Positions 50,801-63,830 of a DNA stretch of 64,000 bases are shown here, piece by piece (within the stretch, counting starts at the first letter, position 1; the number at the start of each line of letters is the position of its first letter). The position numbers and the translations under genes are program-made. The notes under the pieces were generated by a model. The model was not told the DNA's origin and did not search any database. It saw only the letters and a program-made list of their open reading frames with translations. The DNA lies in assembly GCA_021904315.1 (NCBI GenBank), contig CM038922.1, positions 17,707,347-17,771,346 on the forward strand. The letters are read 5' to 3'. Origin of the DNA: Sphagnum magellanicum. Lineage: Eukaryota; Streptophyta; Sphagnopsida; Sphagnales; Sphagnaceae.

Positions 50801-53800
50801 TCCATCATGGAATATGGTTATTGTATTAGTTCAAAGTTTTTATTTTGCCCACAATGATTTCATAAAGTGTGAAGGGTGAATCAAATCATGGCAAAAGGAG
50901 CCAACGAAGATGTCCTAAATCACATTGTCATAGTATGTTTACATTGTGAACATACTACTTAAATAGTCATTAGATAGCTTTTTAACACCATTTCATTATG
51001 TTTTCTATGCTTATTTAACATTAGTTGTGGGCTTAAAAAAATGTTGAAAACTATTATATATTTATTGAATTACTATCAAACTTATTTTAATGTTGTCCAT
51101 TAATATATTTAAAAGGTGGGCATACAAATAAAACGCACAATTTTAATATTAACTTAATTTTTCAAACTTGCAAACATGTTAAATAAACATTATTTATGTT
51201 AACACTGGCTCCCATTTGCCATGATTTGACTTCAGGATTCACCAATGTTTTTGTTGGATGTAGCTTGTTTGATACATATGAAAACATGGTAGCAAGAAAA
51301 TATGGCATGAAATGATTACTTTTGTTTGTGGCTCAAAAAGTTCTACTACAATGAACAAATAGAACATTGTTTCCATTGTTTTTAGGTTTGATTTTGGTCA
51401 AGTTTCAATTATGATGTAATTTTGAAGTTTAGCCATTCATGGACCACACTCCAATGTCCTTGGGGACATTGGACATCACTAATGCACCATTTAACCTTCA
51501 TGAACAATTGAAGTTCAACACAATGAACCAATGCATTAGACCAAAAGTTCCTCTGGACCAACAACTAAGTTATAAGGCCAACAATTCCACCAAGCTAATC
51601 CATTAGATCAACAATTCTATATGCCAACACTTCCACCAAGTTAATCCACTAAACCAATAATTCCACCAGGCCAGAAATTCCAACCAACCAATCCATTAAG
51701 TTTCACTATAATCAATATATGGTGGAATGGAATAGGTCTCATTCCACCAAACTTCATTACATTCCACCACACATAATTTTATAGGATTCATTTTGGTATA
51801 AATAATGAATATTTGGTGTCCCAAGTGGTCAAGAGTGGAGTTTAGTGGAACATGTTAATGCATGGTGGAATTTTGAGGAGATTTCTCCCAAGCATTCTAG
51901 TTCATTAACACTTCCATTGAAAATCTTTTACAATTTTGGTGGAGCTAGCCCAATTTGAATGGAACTTGGGTGGAATGTTCAATGGATTGGGGACATGTTC
52001 TATAGTAATGTAAATGACGGCCATTGTTGTTTTTAGGATAAGCAAAGTTCATGTCAAACCATGCTTATATGTGGTTTGCCACTCATACAAAAGTTGGATT
52101 AATTTATTTGTCATTAATTCAAAATGTTATTGAGGACCTTAAGGATTAAAAAACATGATTTTTAATACATATTAACTGCTTAAAACAACTTCACCAAATG
52201 CACTCACATTTAAACTCCATATATTAGGTAAATTTGTCATTCAAACATAGGGTTGAAACAAAGGTTGGGATATAAAACTTAACACAGAAAACTACAAAAA
52301 TAATGCATTAACATTAGTAGCAACAGGGCCTAAAATTCCTTTTAACACCAAAATTTGGTGCTAAAAGGAGTTTCATGCTAAGTTTGTTTTTGTAGCATTA
52401 AGCATTCACTACCATTTAATATTACATCTTTTTTTAATACTTTATGACTATTAAGGTATTAAATAATTTTGTCATATTTAATGACATTTAAGGTATTAAA
52501 TAATTTTTCTTTGAAAAGTTGTCACAATTTCAAATCATACCAAGACATGTTAACATTTTCAAGTTTAGTTTTTTATATTATAAGCTACAACTTTTCTTTA
52601 AACAACATATATATTTCATCACATATACATGTTGTAAAAAACTCACGAACTTGTTAAAAACCTTAAATTTTGATAACAATAAAATTGAAAAAAATACAAA
52701 AATTTGAAAGTTTTTTAGATTTGTTTAATAGTACCCTATTAATACCAAAAAAATGATGATGAAATAAATTGTATTATGAAAACCAAGGGGCCCTTTATAG
52801 TGTTATTAAGTGAAGTTGTCAAGACAAACTTTGATATGGAAAGATTTTTTTACTCATTTTAGATTTTTTACTATCCATATTATTCAATAAGCACAACTTT
52901 CCATAATTCACATACCATTAAAGTGACATAATTTTCATGTCCAAATTTTCAACACCCTTGTTATTGCTTGTTATTTTGTCCTTCCTTGTTGGTATTCTCA
53001 TCTTTTTGTTGTTCATTAACTTTCATCATCCTTTGCACTAGAGTTTGGGTGTGTTTTTGTTGTTGATTAAGCTTAGGTCATTCCCGAACTAAAACACTAC
53101 AGTAATTTGAGTTTTGACTAAGGATGTTTAGATTTGTCATTTCAAGAACTTGGCGTAATAAACAATCATAATGGTTTAAATGCTCCAAAAACTTTGGAAA
53201 TCAAGTTTCCACTAATTTTACAATAGACCAAAGTTTAAAGGCAAATACTATTGATTTGAAAGGAGAAAGTAATTAGAAAAGGGAAAAAATGTTTACCCAT
53301 TCCAAGGATAGGATGATTTGAAGGTGCAAAATAAAATATCCACCCTTAAGTCATGTGTGAACATGATATTAAAAAAAAATTTAATGCCACTTTTGATTAA
53401 ATATTAACGAATTTGATATTTAGAATGGGGTGGTTGAAAGGGTGGCTCACTTTTTGTGTCGCAATCCAGTTTTTTTGTAAAGTGGTGTCCATTTACATGA
53501 TATTAATATGACATAAAAAAAATATTTTCCCAAATTTGTGGCTAGATTTAGATTGTCAACTTAAAAAAAAGTCATCTATAGAAAAAAAAATGCAACATAT
53601 ATATACCAAATATATAATAATGAACTTTTGAAGTTGAAAAATATGGATTGGTTTGTCATTTGTGTTTCTATATACATGTTTTTTTTTCTATGAATTTTAT
53701 TTGGGATATATTATAGGGACTTGATATGTGATATGTTAAAAAAAAAAAAACATATGTGCAAAAAAAAAAAAAAAAAAAAAAGATTTAACAAAAAAAAGGT

Positions 53801-56800
53801 TATGAACTTTTGAATGGCCTAGAATGAGCCGTATTTTCATAAGTCCATATCATAACCATTTTGTAGTGGATTCCAATTTTTATTTTTTCTACATGTACAT
53901 TAAAAAAAAATTGGAATAACTATTCTTTATATGGGTTTTTTAATTCATTAACAACCATGAAATTCCCTATTAAATTAATCATATCAAAATAAATTGTTAT
54001 TTTACCATTACCATATGGGCTTTTAGGGAAGGGAACATCTACCAAAGATGAGTCACTTTAACATGCATATACTCAATGAGTTTATTAAATCTAATTAATA
54101 TCATAATCATCACTTTGATAAAATATAAACTTGTAAATTTTAATAAAACGTTCTAATGGATATTTTATTTTCAATGTTAATTTGAATATGTTTCTAATTT
54201 TGATTAAAAGGTGTCATATAAAATATTACAAAAAACATTCAATGACAATATATATTTTTTATATTTCTTTTTTTAACCAATAAAAATGATCAATGTAAAT
54301 TTATTATCATATTTATTTATTTTATTTAATAATATCAATAATTTAATATTAAAATTATAACTATTATGAAATTTCATATTGATTTATTTTGTACAAAAGC
54401 TACTATTAGGTTGAATTCAATGTTGCCAAAATTCAATATTATGAAAATCATAAAAATAATCAATATCAAATTTATTAATGAATGTATAGATTTAAAATAC
54501 ACCAAAACATGTTCCTCCCATATGAAACAAAATGTTGAAATTTAAAGCATCTCAGACAATTTGCAATCATGAGACATAGGTCAAGAAAATTAGTTATAAT
54601 TTAATATATGTCTTTCAAAACATAAATATTTTATTATTTAATACGCCATTACACTTAAAAGTGTAGTTGAATGAACAAATAAACACAATTCCAATTGAAT
54701 GTGAATCATGCATTTTAATTAAAAATATGCACCAAAAAATCTAATAGTTTTCAAGACTTTGGTGCAATATATAATGATAGTAAGTTTATAAACATGTGAT
54801 TTATAGTGAACCAAAATATTAAATCATTGAATAATGTAAAATTTAAAATCAAGAGCTAGACTTCAAACATGTTTTAACTACGTAAAAAATGGGATTTTTT
54901 AAAAATTAAATGTTATTGTGATCAACTTTTATGGTTTTTCATGTTTTACTCATCTCAATTTGCACCCAATTTGCAAGCATTGATATATTGTTCACAAACT
55001 AAATCAATTAATTTTCTTCTTCATTTTTTTTGCTACCTTTTTTCCTTCTTGTAAAACTTTTATAGTAACAAGTCATTTATCTCTCCATGCATTTAATTCA
55101 ATTAATGACACACTGAGAAAAAAAGTTGTAACTCATACAACATATTCATGGGATACAAAGCATACAGAATTTAATATATTTATAATATTTTCAAGATTTT
55201 TTTAATAGTTTTTTATTACTATAATACAAAGGGGACTTCAACACATGTTTGTAGAATAATTAATAAAATTTGAAATTTTCATGTCAAAATAAAACTATTC
55301 CAAAAGATTATGTATTTTCCTTTGAAAATATTGTAAAGTTGAAAGAAAAAAAAAGTGCATGCCCAAATATAAAAAGCTTGTGACAAAAAATGCTTTTTCA
55401 AAAAACACAATCTATGTGATAGAAACTTAAATGTACACAATTCTAATATTATGTGGTCAACCTTGATTTTTATTTTGTGTTTAAAACAAATTTTCATTGG
55501 ATCATTACTAAACTTATAACTTGTTTTCACATTTGTTCCCCTCTTGCCTTTTGTGCATATAACTCCCACATAATATTTACATAATTACAAAAAATCACAC
55601 AAATTTACACAATTTATGATCTACAAAGTAGAAAAATAATTAAAGAAAAGAGTGAATACCATGCATAGTATTGAAATGATTTTATCATATTGTTTTCACG
55701 TGCTAAAGGTAAAGGGCATTTTTTCATTATCACATTTTGCATTGACATCTATTCCTTCGTTAAGAATCTCTTGAACAATGTTAGCATAATATCCACATGA
55801 CGCCTAATCAAACAACACATTTTCATATGTCAATGACATAACATGTTGAAGTAATCTTGGTATAAATGAATTTCAGCCAAAGGGTGATGATGATGTGATG
55901 CAATTTCATAACATGCAATAAATCCTCCTTATTTGTGCCAAGACTAAAAGCATAAAAAAAACAAGGAAAAAAACTAAAATTCTTATGGATTGTTACCAAC
56001 ACCTTTAGACCACAAGAAGAAAAAATATACATCAATGCAAATTATTAACATCCTCCCAAATCATTAAAAAAAAAAGCTATGTGTGTCTTTGGTGTCCAAT
56101 GTTGTGATACAAGTTAAATCGCAACCATCCATAAAATTTAGCCAAATTTTGATATAAATAAATATGAAATAAATAAATTAAAGCATCCTTCTAGATTTTT
56201 CCCTGATTTTTAAATATAAAAATATGGGATTTCCAAAGTTTCATGTTTTAAAATCCCAAAACTACTTATTTATTGCAAATGTTTCCAAAAATGTTTAGGA
56301 ATTTTGTTATATAGGTGAAATCATGACCATCCATAATATTGGCTTGAAATGTGGTTTGAAAATTAAAATTTTATTTAAGCGTCCTTCTATGTTGTTGGCT
56401 ACTTGTTAAATATAAAAAATTGTATTTAAAAAAAAATCTAATATAGTTATTGGAAACCCCAAAAGTTTCTTATTCATTGCAAAATTTGCAAAAATGTTTC
56501 TCCCACTTTGAAATGTAGATGAAGTGGCCCATCACCCATTAAAAGATTTAACCAAATTTGGCTATAAATGAGATATCAAAATATAAAAAGATTTAAGCAC
56601 CTTCCAATGTTGTTTGTTATTTGCTACCCTTGGGAACAAAGGTTTATTTTTCTTGATTTTGTGATGTAGTTAGCCACATTGGCGATTGCCCACAAGCAAA
56701 ATTAACCAAATTTGGTTACATACTAAAGAGGTAAGTAAAAAAACTTCAAGATTTTTTTATGACATCCTAAAACCTATTGTTTAAGTATGGCAATTTCAAA

Positions 56801-57120
56801 CCAATTTTTTTTTTTTCAAAATTCAAAATTTTTGGCAATTTTGTTTCACAAAAATCTTTTGAATGGGTCACATTGGATTTTTTTATGTTGCCAAGTGGGA
56901 GAATTTTGCCAAAATAAAAACCCTCCTTGGATTTTTGGAATATAATATGGAAATCTAAATAATTTTTTAAAATTTTCTTTCAACATATGGCAAATAACGA
57001 TTATGCCTCTTTTATATGGCATTTTCCATTTTAAAAATCACCAAGAAATAAATCTGCTAAACCACATTAAAAAAAACTCTAACTTGCATCTAGTTTATTT
57101 CATGATGCATTTTTTTTCAT
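47851..57120. other. Long AT-rich gene-free stretch
   Basis: Over 9 kb without a supportable gene. Contents I can name are an inverted telomere-like tract (ccctaaaccctaaaccctac) at 48011-48032, a shorter one at 48237-48254, a loose 30-35 bp degenerate repeat based on ccaacaattccaccaagcta at 51540-51700, and poly(A) runs at 53737-53785. Open frames are short and unrelated to families I know. Confidence 0.6.
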
Positions 57121-57123
57121 GTA

Positions 57124-57890
57124 AGAAGGCATGCTCACTATTTAGAAATCACAAGCTCTCTCATTTGTTTTTGTTTTCACTAGTAGGTAGTAACAAATTG
57201 TGACTTCTCATGTTTTCATCCATGAAGGTATGTTCATCATTGAATAATGTTAAGCTCTCACATGTCTTCTTGGTGTTTATGATTACTAGTGTGAACCTAG
57301 TGCATAATGCACCTGTCGAGCTTCCCCCCGCCCGTGCCCCCCATTCCGCTTGTGCCCCCCATTCCGCCCGTGCCCCCCACTCCACCCGATCCTTCCCCGC
57401 CCGTGCCCTCCCCCCTGGTTCGTGCTGCCCTCCCCCCCGCCCGTGCTGGCCCCCCCTGTCAGTTGGGTAATAACTGTCACAGAAAACAAAACCCATCAAA
57501 AAAAAAAAAACAAAGGTCCGGGCAGTGCCTGGAAACTGCCCGGACAGATAGACAGACAAACACCACTGTAGATTTAATATATAAGATGCGGTAACAAAGT
57601 GCCATTGTCATGGTTTCATCCATAAAAGGCATATTTATTAGTTAATTAATAATCACGACCTCTCACATTTGTCTCTCTTCACAAACAAATAGTAGTAAAG
57701 TGCATTTGTCTTGTTTTCATCCATGAAATCAATGCTCACTCGTAAATAATGACATGCTCTCACATTTTATCCTCTTCATGAATATAATGTAACAAAGTGC
57801 TACTAATAATTTTTCATCCAAAAAGGTATGTTCACTAGTTAATAATCATAAACTATTTCATTTGTCCTCATTAAGTTTCTTAACATTCTT
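57124..57890 (+). repeat. ~100 bp tandem repeat, about five units, split by a GC-rich insert
   Basis: The unit reads roughly aaggcatgttcactagttaa, taatcacaagctctcacatt, tgtcctcttcac, then aacaaagtgc and tttcatccatg. Units start near 57125, 57226, 57628, 57728 and 57822. The second unit is interrupted by 57297-57596, after which it resumes with taacaaagtgccattgtcat. Confidence 0.8.
57297..57596 (+). mobile_element. GC-rich ~300 bp insert, possible short non-LTR/RTE-type remnant
   Basis: The insert differs sharply in composition from its surroundings. It opens with a C-rich minisatellite built on cccgcccgtgcccccc (57326-57450), followed by a poly(A) stretch (57499-57510), a perfect 10 bp hairpin (gtccgggcag / ctgcccggac, 57516-57545), and a tail acagatagacagacaaacac then gatttaatatataaga. 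That kind of tail resembles the 3' ends of RTE-type LINEs as I remember them. The assignment is tentative. Confidence 0.4.
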
Positions 57891-58225
57891 ATGTACTATA
57901 AAGGACTAACTTGCCATGATTATCATGGTTTTGAAAGGCAATTTTTAAAAAAAAACTATTTATGGTAGCTTTTCACATTCCACACCCTTTTTGGCTCCTT
58001 TGCAAGTGTTTTGACACATTGTTTAGTTGTGACCATGCCTTCACGGATGAAACTTTCATAGTCAATCTATGTTGATACCTATTTGTGAAAATGAAGATCT
58101 AAAATTAAATCAAATGGAATAGTTTATGATAATGAGAGAACTCAGGCATGATGCTGGCAACCTTAACAAAACATAAAAGAGAATGAGAGGGCTGTGAAAC
58201 CCAAGACTAAAAAAGACAGAATGAA
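57891..58225. other. Intergenic DNA
   Basis: No gene supported. The string gccttcacggatgaaa at 58037-58052 also occurs at 63391-63406. Confidence 0.5.
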
Positions 58226-58505
58226 AAAGAGAAAAAAAGGAAAAGGGTTGAAAAGAAAAAGGAAAACCAAACAAGAAAAGCAAAAGAAAAAAAAAAGAAA
58301 AAAAAGGAAAAGGGTTGAAAAGAAAAAGGAAAACCAAACAAGAAAAGCAAAAGAAAAAAAAGAGAAAAAAAGGAAAAGGGTTGAAAAGAAAAAGGAAAAC
58401 CAAACAAGAAAAGCAAAAGAAAAAAAAGAGAAAAAAAGGAAAAGGGTTGACAAGAAAAAGAAAAACCAAACAAGAACAGCAAAAGAAAAAGGAGAGGGAA
58501 AGAAA
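58226..58505. repeat. 66 bp purine-rich tandem repeat, four copies
   Basis: Units are marked by gggttg at 58245, 58311, 58378 and 58444 and contain aaaaccaaacaagaaaagca plus A/G runs. An 128-codon Lys/Arg/Glu-rich frame crosses it only because the sequence contains almost no T. It lies just past the last exon of the minus-strand gene at 58566. Confidence 0.92.
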
Positions 58506-58565
58506 TTGAGAACTCGAAGGGCAAGGTCTTTAGAGGACAAAAGATCCCCACATAGGATTAAGAAC

Positions 58566-60374
58566 TTAGAAGCTCTCTGAGATTATCATTTTGAAGGTTT
58601 GAAATGCAGAAACCCCAAATATACATTTCTCTTTTCTAAGCAAATCTCTGATTGAACTTAAAAGGGACTCTAAAGATTGACCTTTTCTCTTCAGCAGGAT
58701 TAAGTTGCCATTTGGCCTCTGAAGAACTCGAATTTCACAGAACACACTACTCCAATTTCACAGAATCTGAAACATTGGAATCCAGATGAAGAATATGGAA
58801 CATACCTGCATACTCTGGCTGAGAACACTCATCAAAAATGTCAACAAAAGCCTTTGAAATCTTGGGCTAATGCTAGATCCAACAAATTAAGAGAGAAGAA
58901 ATTAGAAGTACAATGAAGCTCAAAAAATGATACAGGGTATATGCATTTGGTAATGCTAAGGTATTCACCTGGAAGCCAAAATGATCATGAAGAAATGCAG
59001 TAGACAAGGGCAGACTAATGCATGGCCATACTTGCCAGCTGCTTCTGCCAAAAGAGAAACTCTCAGCTATATTATGCAGTGGTGCTTAAGCTTCAGAGAT
59101 TCTTCCAGGGTTATTGACTGCAAAAAGAAAGACTGGAACCATTGTGGGGATTGAATTCCCTTTGAAAACTGACCAGTGAGATTGGATGCAGAGTCCAGCT
59201 TCAGATGCTCATCAGATGTGTATTCACAACCATTACTCCCAGGATGACAAAAGAATCTCTCTAGTGGTCTTCCAAGTGCTGTTCCTCCAGTTCTTGTATC
59301 AGATCTGGTAACAATAACAAACTTCAAAGGTACTCTGATGGCTACTGGAGGGATTGATGAACTGTCCAGCACAGCTGTTTGCACCACCTGCTAAAAAAAA
59401 AAGTTAACACTCATCGCAACCCAGCCTTAATTGTAAACATCTAACACACTGAGATTACAGGTTTTTAAATCTCTGCATCAGGAACTATGGAGTATTAAGT
59501 CTTGAATGCTAAAAAGGAAAAATCTATCTATTCCACAGAGCAACATTGGCTCAAATCTTTCCAGTACATTCAATATAGAGAGAGATGACTTTGAAACTTA
59601 CAAGGAGGAATGCAATTAGTGATCATGAGGATACACCACTCATGATATTGTTTGGCTTGCAAAAACACTTTCAACTTGCCACATGGAAGGTCGTTCCACA
59701 AATGTTGAAAGCTCCATCCTGTAAAAAGATCCATTCCAGTCCAAGCCAATCTTGGAACCTACAACCCTGATACCTGCACCGGAACATGACACTCCTACCT
59801 CACATGTAAAATCTGTAATCCCTGCAGTACTCCTCAAGGATCTCACAAGAATCCATGTGCTATTTCCAGGCTTTTGAGAAGGACTTGGAACCACAGCATT
59901 GTCTGTCAAAGATGTCAGGAGACCTGATTGCAAATGAGCCCCTGGTGAGGTCAAGTATCATAGTAGTGAACTGCAATAAATAAACCACTTAAAACACCAT
60001 GGCTTTCAAAATGTGTTCACTCAGATGATGATAGGAACAACTAGAGGAGTATTTAGACCTGACCATACACCTTACATCAAGAAAGTGAATGGTGCCACAA
60101 CAAATTGCCATGATCCTCTTATCCTGAAGCCAAGGAAACCTCATTTTCCCACACCACTGAAGTTCACCAAGCTCAATTGACAGGGGAATAAGGGTCTTGA
60201 GGGACCAGTTTACAGGTTTATGTTTAGGGTCAAGAGCTAAGAATTGGAGAATATGTAGGGATGTGAGAAACTCATGGAAAACAGTCCAGAAAGAGTTGCC
60301 ATCTGAATTGGAAGTGGCCCTTAGCTCCCACTTTCTTCCAAAACTGATGGCAATGAAAAACCCTGGCTGCATTG
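58566..60374 (-). CDS. Unrecognised multi-exon gene (exon set partly resolved)
   Basis: I do not recognise the protein. Four minus-strand exons join in consistent phase: 59387-59174 (VQTAVLDSSSIPPVAIRV...), 59044-58969, 58872-58806 and 58718-58566, ending in ESF and a stop. Two further exon-like segments lie upstream: 60374-60076, bounded by an acceptor (ccttcag) and a good donor (gtaagg), encoding KWELRATSNSDGNSF, LQFLALDPKHKPVNW and GKMRFPWLQDKRIMAICC; and a segment ending at 59676 that contains WILVRSLRSTAGITDFTCE. The left border of that second segment cannot be joined in frame by a simple GT-AG intron. Either an exon is missed or the gene carries a lesion. The start exon is not found. 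The residue pattern (alternating hydrophobic strands) suggests a beta-rich protein. The final exon can be read in two frames, so the C terminus is uncertain. Confidence 0.45.
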
Positions 60375-60984
60375 CTGAAGGATGGAAAAACACATATGAC
60401 ATAGACCACCAAATTCCCTACAAGGATGGCATGATTCTAGTTTCCCCCTACTGCTTGCCCTAAATCTTTGGATTGACTTCTCTAACTGGGAACAGATACC
60501 CTAACTTTCTGGTTGATGTATTTGGGTGTTAAAATGGTTTCAGATACCTAATAAGGATTGGAAATGGCATAATTTGAGTCAGTTTCTAGCATTGACCTCT
60601 GAATCAGGAGAATCTATGATTTAGCTGTCCTGAAAGTCCCCGGGAAGACATTGGGTCACATTTGCCCACATGATTTCATTTGTCTCTTGGGTTCCCAGGA
60701 GTTGGGGTATCAATAAGGTTAAAAGTTAGTTTGCATTGTGTCTGTGCATAAACCTCTATTTGCAAATGGAAGAGAACAACCACAATTGTCAACAGAGTGT
60801 GCAGGAGCTGTGAAACCTGTGAGGCTTTGAATGTTAGTGTCCCAAGTGAGTACCAAATATTGGTGTGCAAACTCTGCAACTGATCTGCATATGACTACAC
60901 CCTTGGTTTTGGAATGGTAATTGTTAACTCTGCAGTTTCCAATACGACCAAAGAATTGTGTACCATGCAGTGATACGCACCTGA
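60375..60984. other. RAD17 3' UTR and possible upstream part of the unresolved gene
   Basis: No exon can be fixed here. The interval between the RAD17 stop and the first exon-like segment of the next gene is about 600 bp. Both genes are on the minus strand, so it must hold the RAD17 3' UTR and, if the next gene is intact, its promoter and first exon. Confidence 0.5.
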
Positions 60985-63200
60985 CTAAACATCTTCAATT
61001 TCATCCTCTTCTTCCAATGAAGTCTCTAATGGTAGCATATCAAAAGTGCTGCATGACTTTGCACCCATAAAATCTCTATTTAGGCAGCTTGAGTCAAAAG
61101 AGACTAAATTCTTTTGTGGCCGATATGTAACTCCTTCACCATTGAACTGCAACCCACAAAAAGAAATTCTCAGTTAATTACACCATTGAAAACATAAAAA
61201 TAAAGGAGAAAGGACAGTGGAATTTTACGTACTTGGTAGTGGTCACCTGGTTGCTCTGTGGCTGCAAAAAAATTCCTCTGTGAACCTGAACACCAAGCTT
61301 GAGCTCTAATTTCCATCTTCTTCTCAGCAAGGTGATACTCAACCTGCCTGAGTGCTGGGGCTCGCAGAGATTGCCACTTGCGTGGAGCAGGGTGCATGTT
61401 TGCAAACAGAACTCCACGCGCAGCTACAGAGTCTGCTGCCATTGCTGCAATGTGGGAAGGATTCACATCATCTGAGTCCATAGAAAACTGATATGAGGAG
61501 CTCTGCAGGCGCCAGTTTCCTGGAGCCTTGAGCAACATATCAGCATCACTCAGATAGCCTTCAATTGCTGCAACATCATCAATTGCATCCTCGTCTACAA
61601 ACTGCAAAACGTTTTCATGAAGGAAGGCCAATATACTTGAAGTCTCTGTGCGAGCTTTGGAGAGAATCATCTCAGGAACTTCCATATTCAGAGGAGGCCT
61701 CCTAAATCTTTCTCCAAGCTCCATGATAGTCCCTTCACCTTCAGTATGAGCTTGCACTGCCTGTCTTTTATTGTACAAGAATTTTCCAAGAGCATGATAG
61801 AGAGAAAGGATGCCATCTCGACCAGCAATCGAACAAGAGCTACTCTTCTTCCGGACCAAGCTCCCAGTGTACAAGGAACCATATTCTTCACAAGCAGTGA
61901 CCTCTTGTTTACATGATATCCTTCGCACCTTTTGCCGACCCTGGTGGAGGCTATCCTGCTCCAAACCCAGGCAAAGAAACTGGAGTGATAGAATGGCATT
62001 TCGAACATCTCCCCCACAGCTATCAGCAATCGCCTCTACTAAATCTGCTGGCACACGGCATTGCTCTACTACAGCAATCTTCACAAGAAGCTTCTTTATA
62101 ACATTTGCAGTAATTGGATTAAATGCAATTTTGGTGGCACCCGCAGCTTCCAGAACTCGCTGGATTTCCACAAGCCGCCCTTGTTGTCTCCCGTCTCCTT
62201 CAGCAGTCTCAGCCATGTCTGTCATCAACAAAACTGTAATGAAATTGACAGATAGTGCAAGGGTTTGCAATGACCTGCACAGTTGCTGTTGCCGTTCTCT
62301 GTCATTGGCCATAGGTAGGTCATCGATGACAAGAAGCTTGACACCTTTGGTTTGACTATGGCTGCTCTGCTGCGACTGCAACGGGTCCGTCTTCTTCTTC
62401 TCCGAAAAAGAAGAAACCGATGTGGACACAACGGGCAGCAACGGAAACTTGCGAGCGTTTTCCAAGAAAGACTGGAACTCATCAAGCTTCGACATGTAGG
62501 GCACACTGGAACCGGAAGAAACCTGATGCTTGATGTGCTCTTGCCACAGTGTCGGAGTGGGAGTTTTCCACTCGAGGATCTCCAGAGTCAGAGCTTTTGC
62601 CAGCACGCGAATAACAGCTGTCTTGCCCACTCCTGCTGGTCCTGTAAGTATCAACATTCGGTTGCTGCGACGATTGCCGAGAGTCTGACAAGAAAGTACT
62701 TGTCCCTCCAGCCATGATCGCACTTCAGCAATCTTCTTACTGTGTACAGCCAAATCGCCAATACTGTGCGGAGAGTATTTTTCCGTCCAGAGCAACGACT
62801 CCGAAACCGCTACGCACTCTTCCCCTTCAACCTTCGCCTCCGCCGCATCAGACCTATTGCTACCACTCTGAAAATCTGCCGAGGCAACATCGCTTGGTTT
62901 GAGAAATGGCAACAATCCTCTCCGTTGCTTGGCATTCAAGCCCTTCTTGCTCCTACTATTTGTCCGCAACGAAGACGCATGTACAGCACAGGATGATCGT
63001 GTTCTATCATTGCTGTTCGATTTCCGATTCTCCTGTCCAGAATTCTCAGCTTTCAAAGACGTATAATCTTCTTCTACTAGGGGACGAAAGGAAGGAACCT
63101 TGAAAGAAGAAGAAGAAGGAGCAGGAGTTTTTTTCGCAACAACTGGCTGCTCGTCTTCATCGTCCGACACGACAACCCTACACTTCTTGCGCTTTGCCAT
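60985..63200 (-). CDS. RAD17: RAD17, checkpoint clamp loader (AAA+), two coding exons
   Basis: RAD17 replaces RFC1 in an RFC-like complex that loads the 9-1-1 clamp at damaged DNA and so activates ATR signalling in the nucleus. Exon 1 is 63200-61233 and exon 2 is 61146-60985, with an 86 bp intron; the product is 709 aa. I chose the ATG at 63200 (MAKRKKCRVVVSDDEDE); an in-frame ATG at 63230 would add ten residues. Features in order: basic/acidic N terminus; WTEKYSPHSIGDLAVHSKKI at about residues 130-150, a RAD17/RFC hallmark; Walker A GPAGVGKTA near 187; Walker B LLVIDD near 288; RFC-type small helical region with SCGGDVRNAI (sensor 2-like); a divergent C-terminal third; and an acidic tail LEEEDEIEDV. 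The length is close to human RAD17 (about 680). With one coding intron it is strikingly intron-poor beside the 21-exon TSR1. Confidence 0.95.
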
Positions 63201-63484
63201 TCCTTCTCCCGCACTGCTCGCCCTGCACATCCCCGCACCTCCAAAGCTCCATCGCCCGCCCGGCCTGACCTGCGCGCACCCGAGAGAGAGCGCGCGCGAC
63301 GCAACAGTGGTGAGGAGGTCTACACCTCTACAAAGGTAATTGTGAAGACGAACAAATAGGACTAAGCCCTTCTGATTACTAACTAGTGAGCGTGCCTTCA
63401 CGGATGAAAGAGTGTTAAAGCTTCCTCATATCATTCATATGCAACATTGACCACTTTCAAAAGTGCCCCTTTGGCTTCATCCAA

Positions 63485-63830
63485 CATTCATTAAGTTGTG
63501 TGTTTGTTGGCCTTGCCTACCAAGGCCATTAAGGATATTGTGTTTAGATTCATTATAGAGTATAGTAGCTTAAGGGATTTTGGCCCCTAGTTAGTAGGTC
63601 TATTTTTATACTAGGATTTTTGAAAGCTGATATTTTGGCTTGTGTTGAAACTTGAGATTAGTTCTAGAGTTATGATGATATCTTGAAGGATTTTGGTTTC
63701 TTTCAGAGGATTTTTTCCAAGATTATATTTTAGTATGGTGAAATATTTGAACTTCCATAATTCTTCTTTTGATACTTTTTTGACGTAAATGGCAAGGCCA
63801 GGGTGTGACACACCCCTTGTTGTGTCAAGA
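63485..63830 (-). repeat. Dispersed repeat, copy B (inverted partner of 39155-39505)
   Basis: Reverse complement of the segment at 39155. It lies about 285 bp upstream of the RAD17 start codon. The region up to the window end (63831-64000) shows nothing else recognisable. Confidence 0.8.

Noticed and set aside
53737-53785. Poly(A) runs as the tail of a retroposed gene
   Set aside because: No coding or element sequence precedes them and the whole neighbourhood is AT-rich, so simple homopolymer expansion is enough.
57161-57594. Overlapping proline-, glycine- or arginine-rich frames on both strands
   Set aside because: They all arise from the C-rich minisatellite in the GC-rich insert and have no conserved domain.
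58194-58580. A 128-codon Lys-rich open frame on the plus strand
   Set aside because: It is a by-product of the 66 bp purine-rich repeat, which lacks T and therefore stop codons.
61810-62355. A 181-codon plus-strand frame inside RAD17
   Set aside because: It is antisense to the conserved AAA+ region of RAD17; the minus-strand protein is unambiguous.
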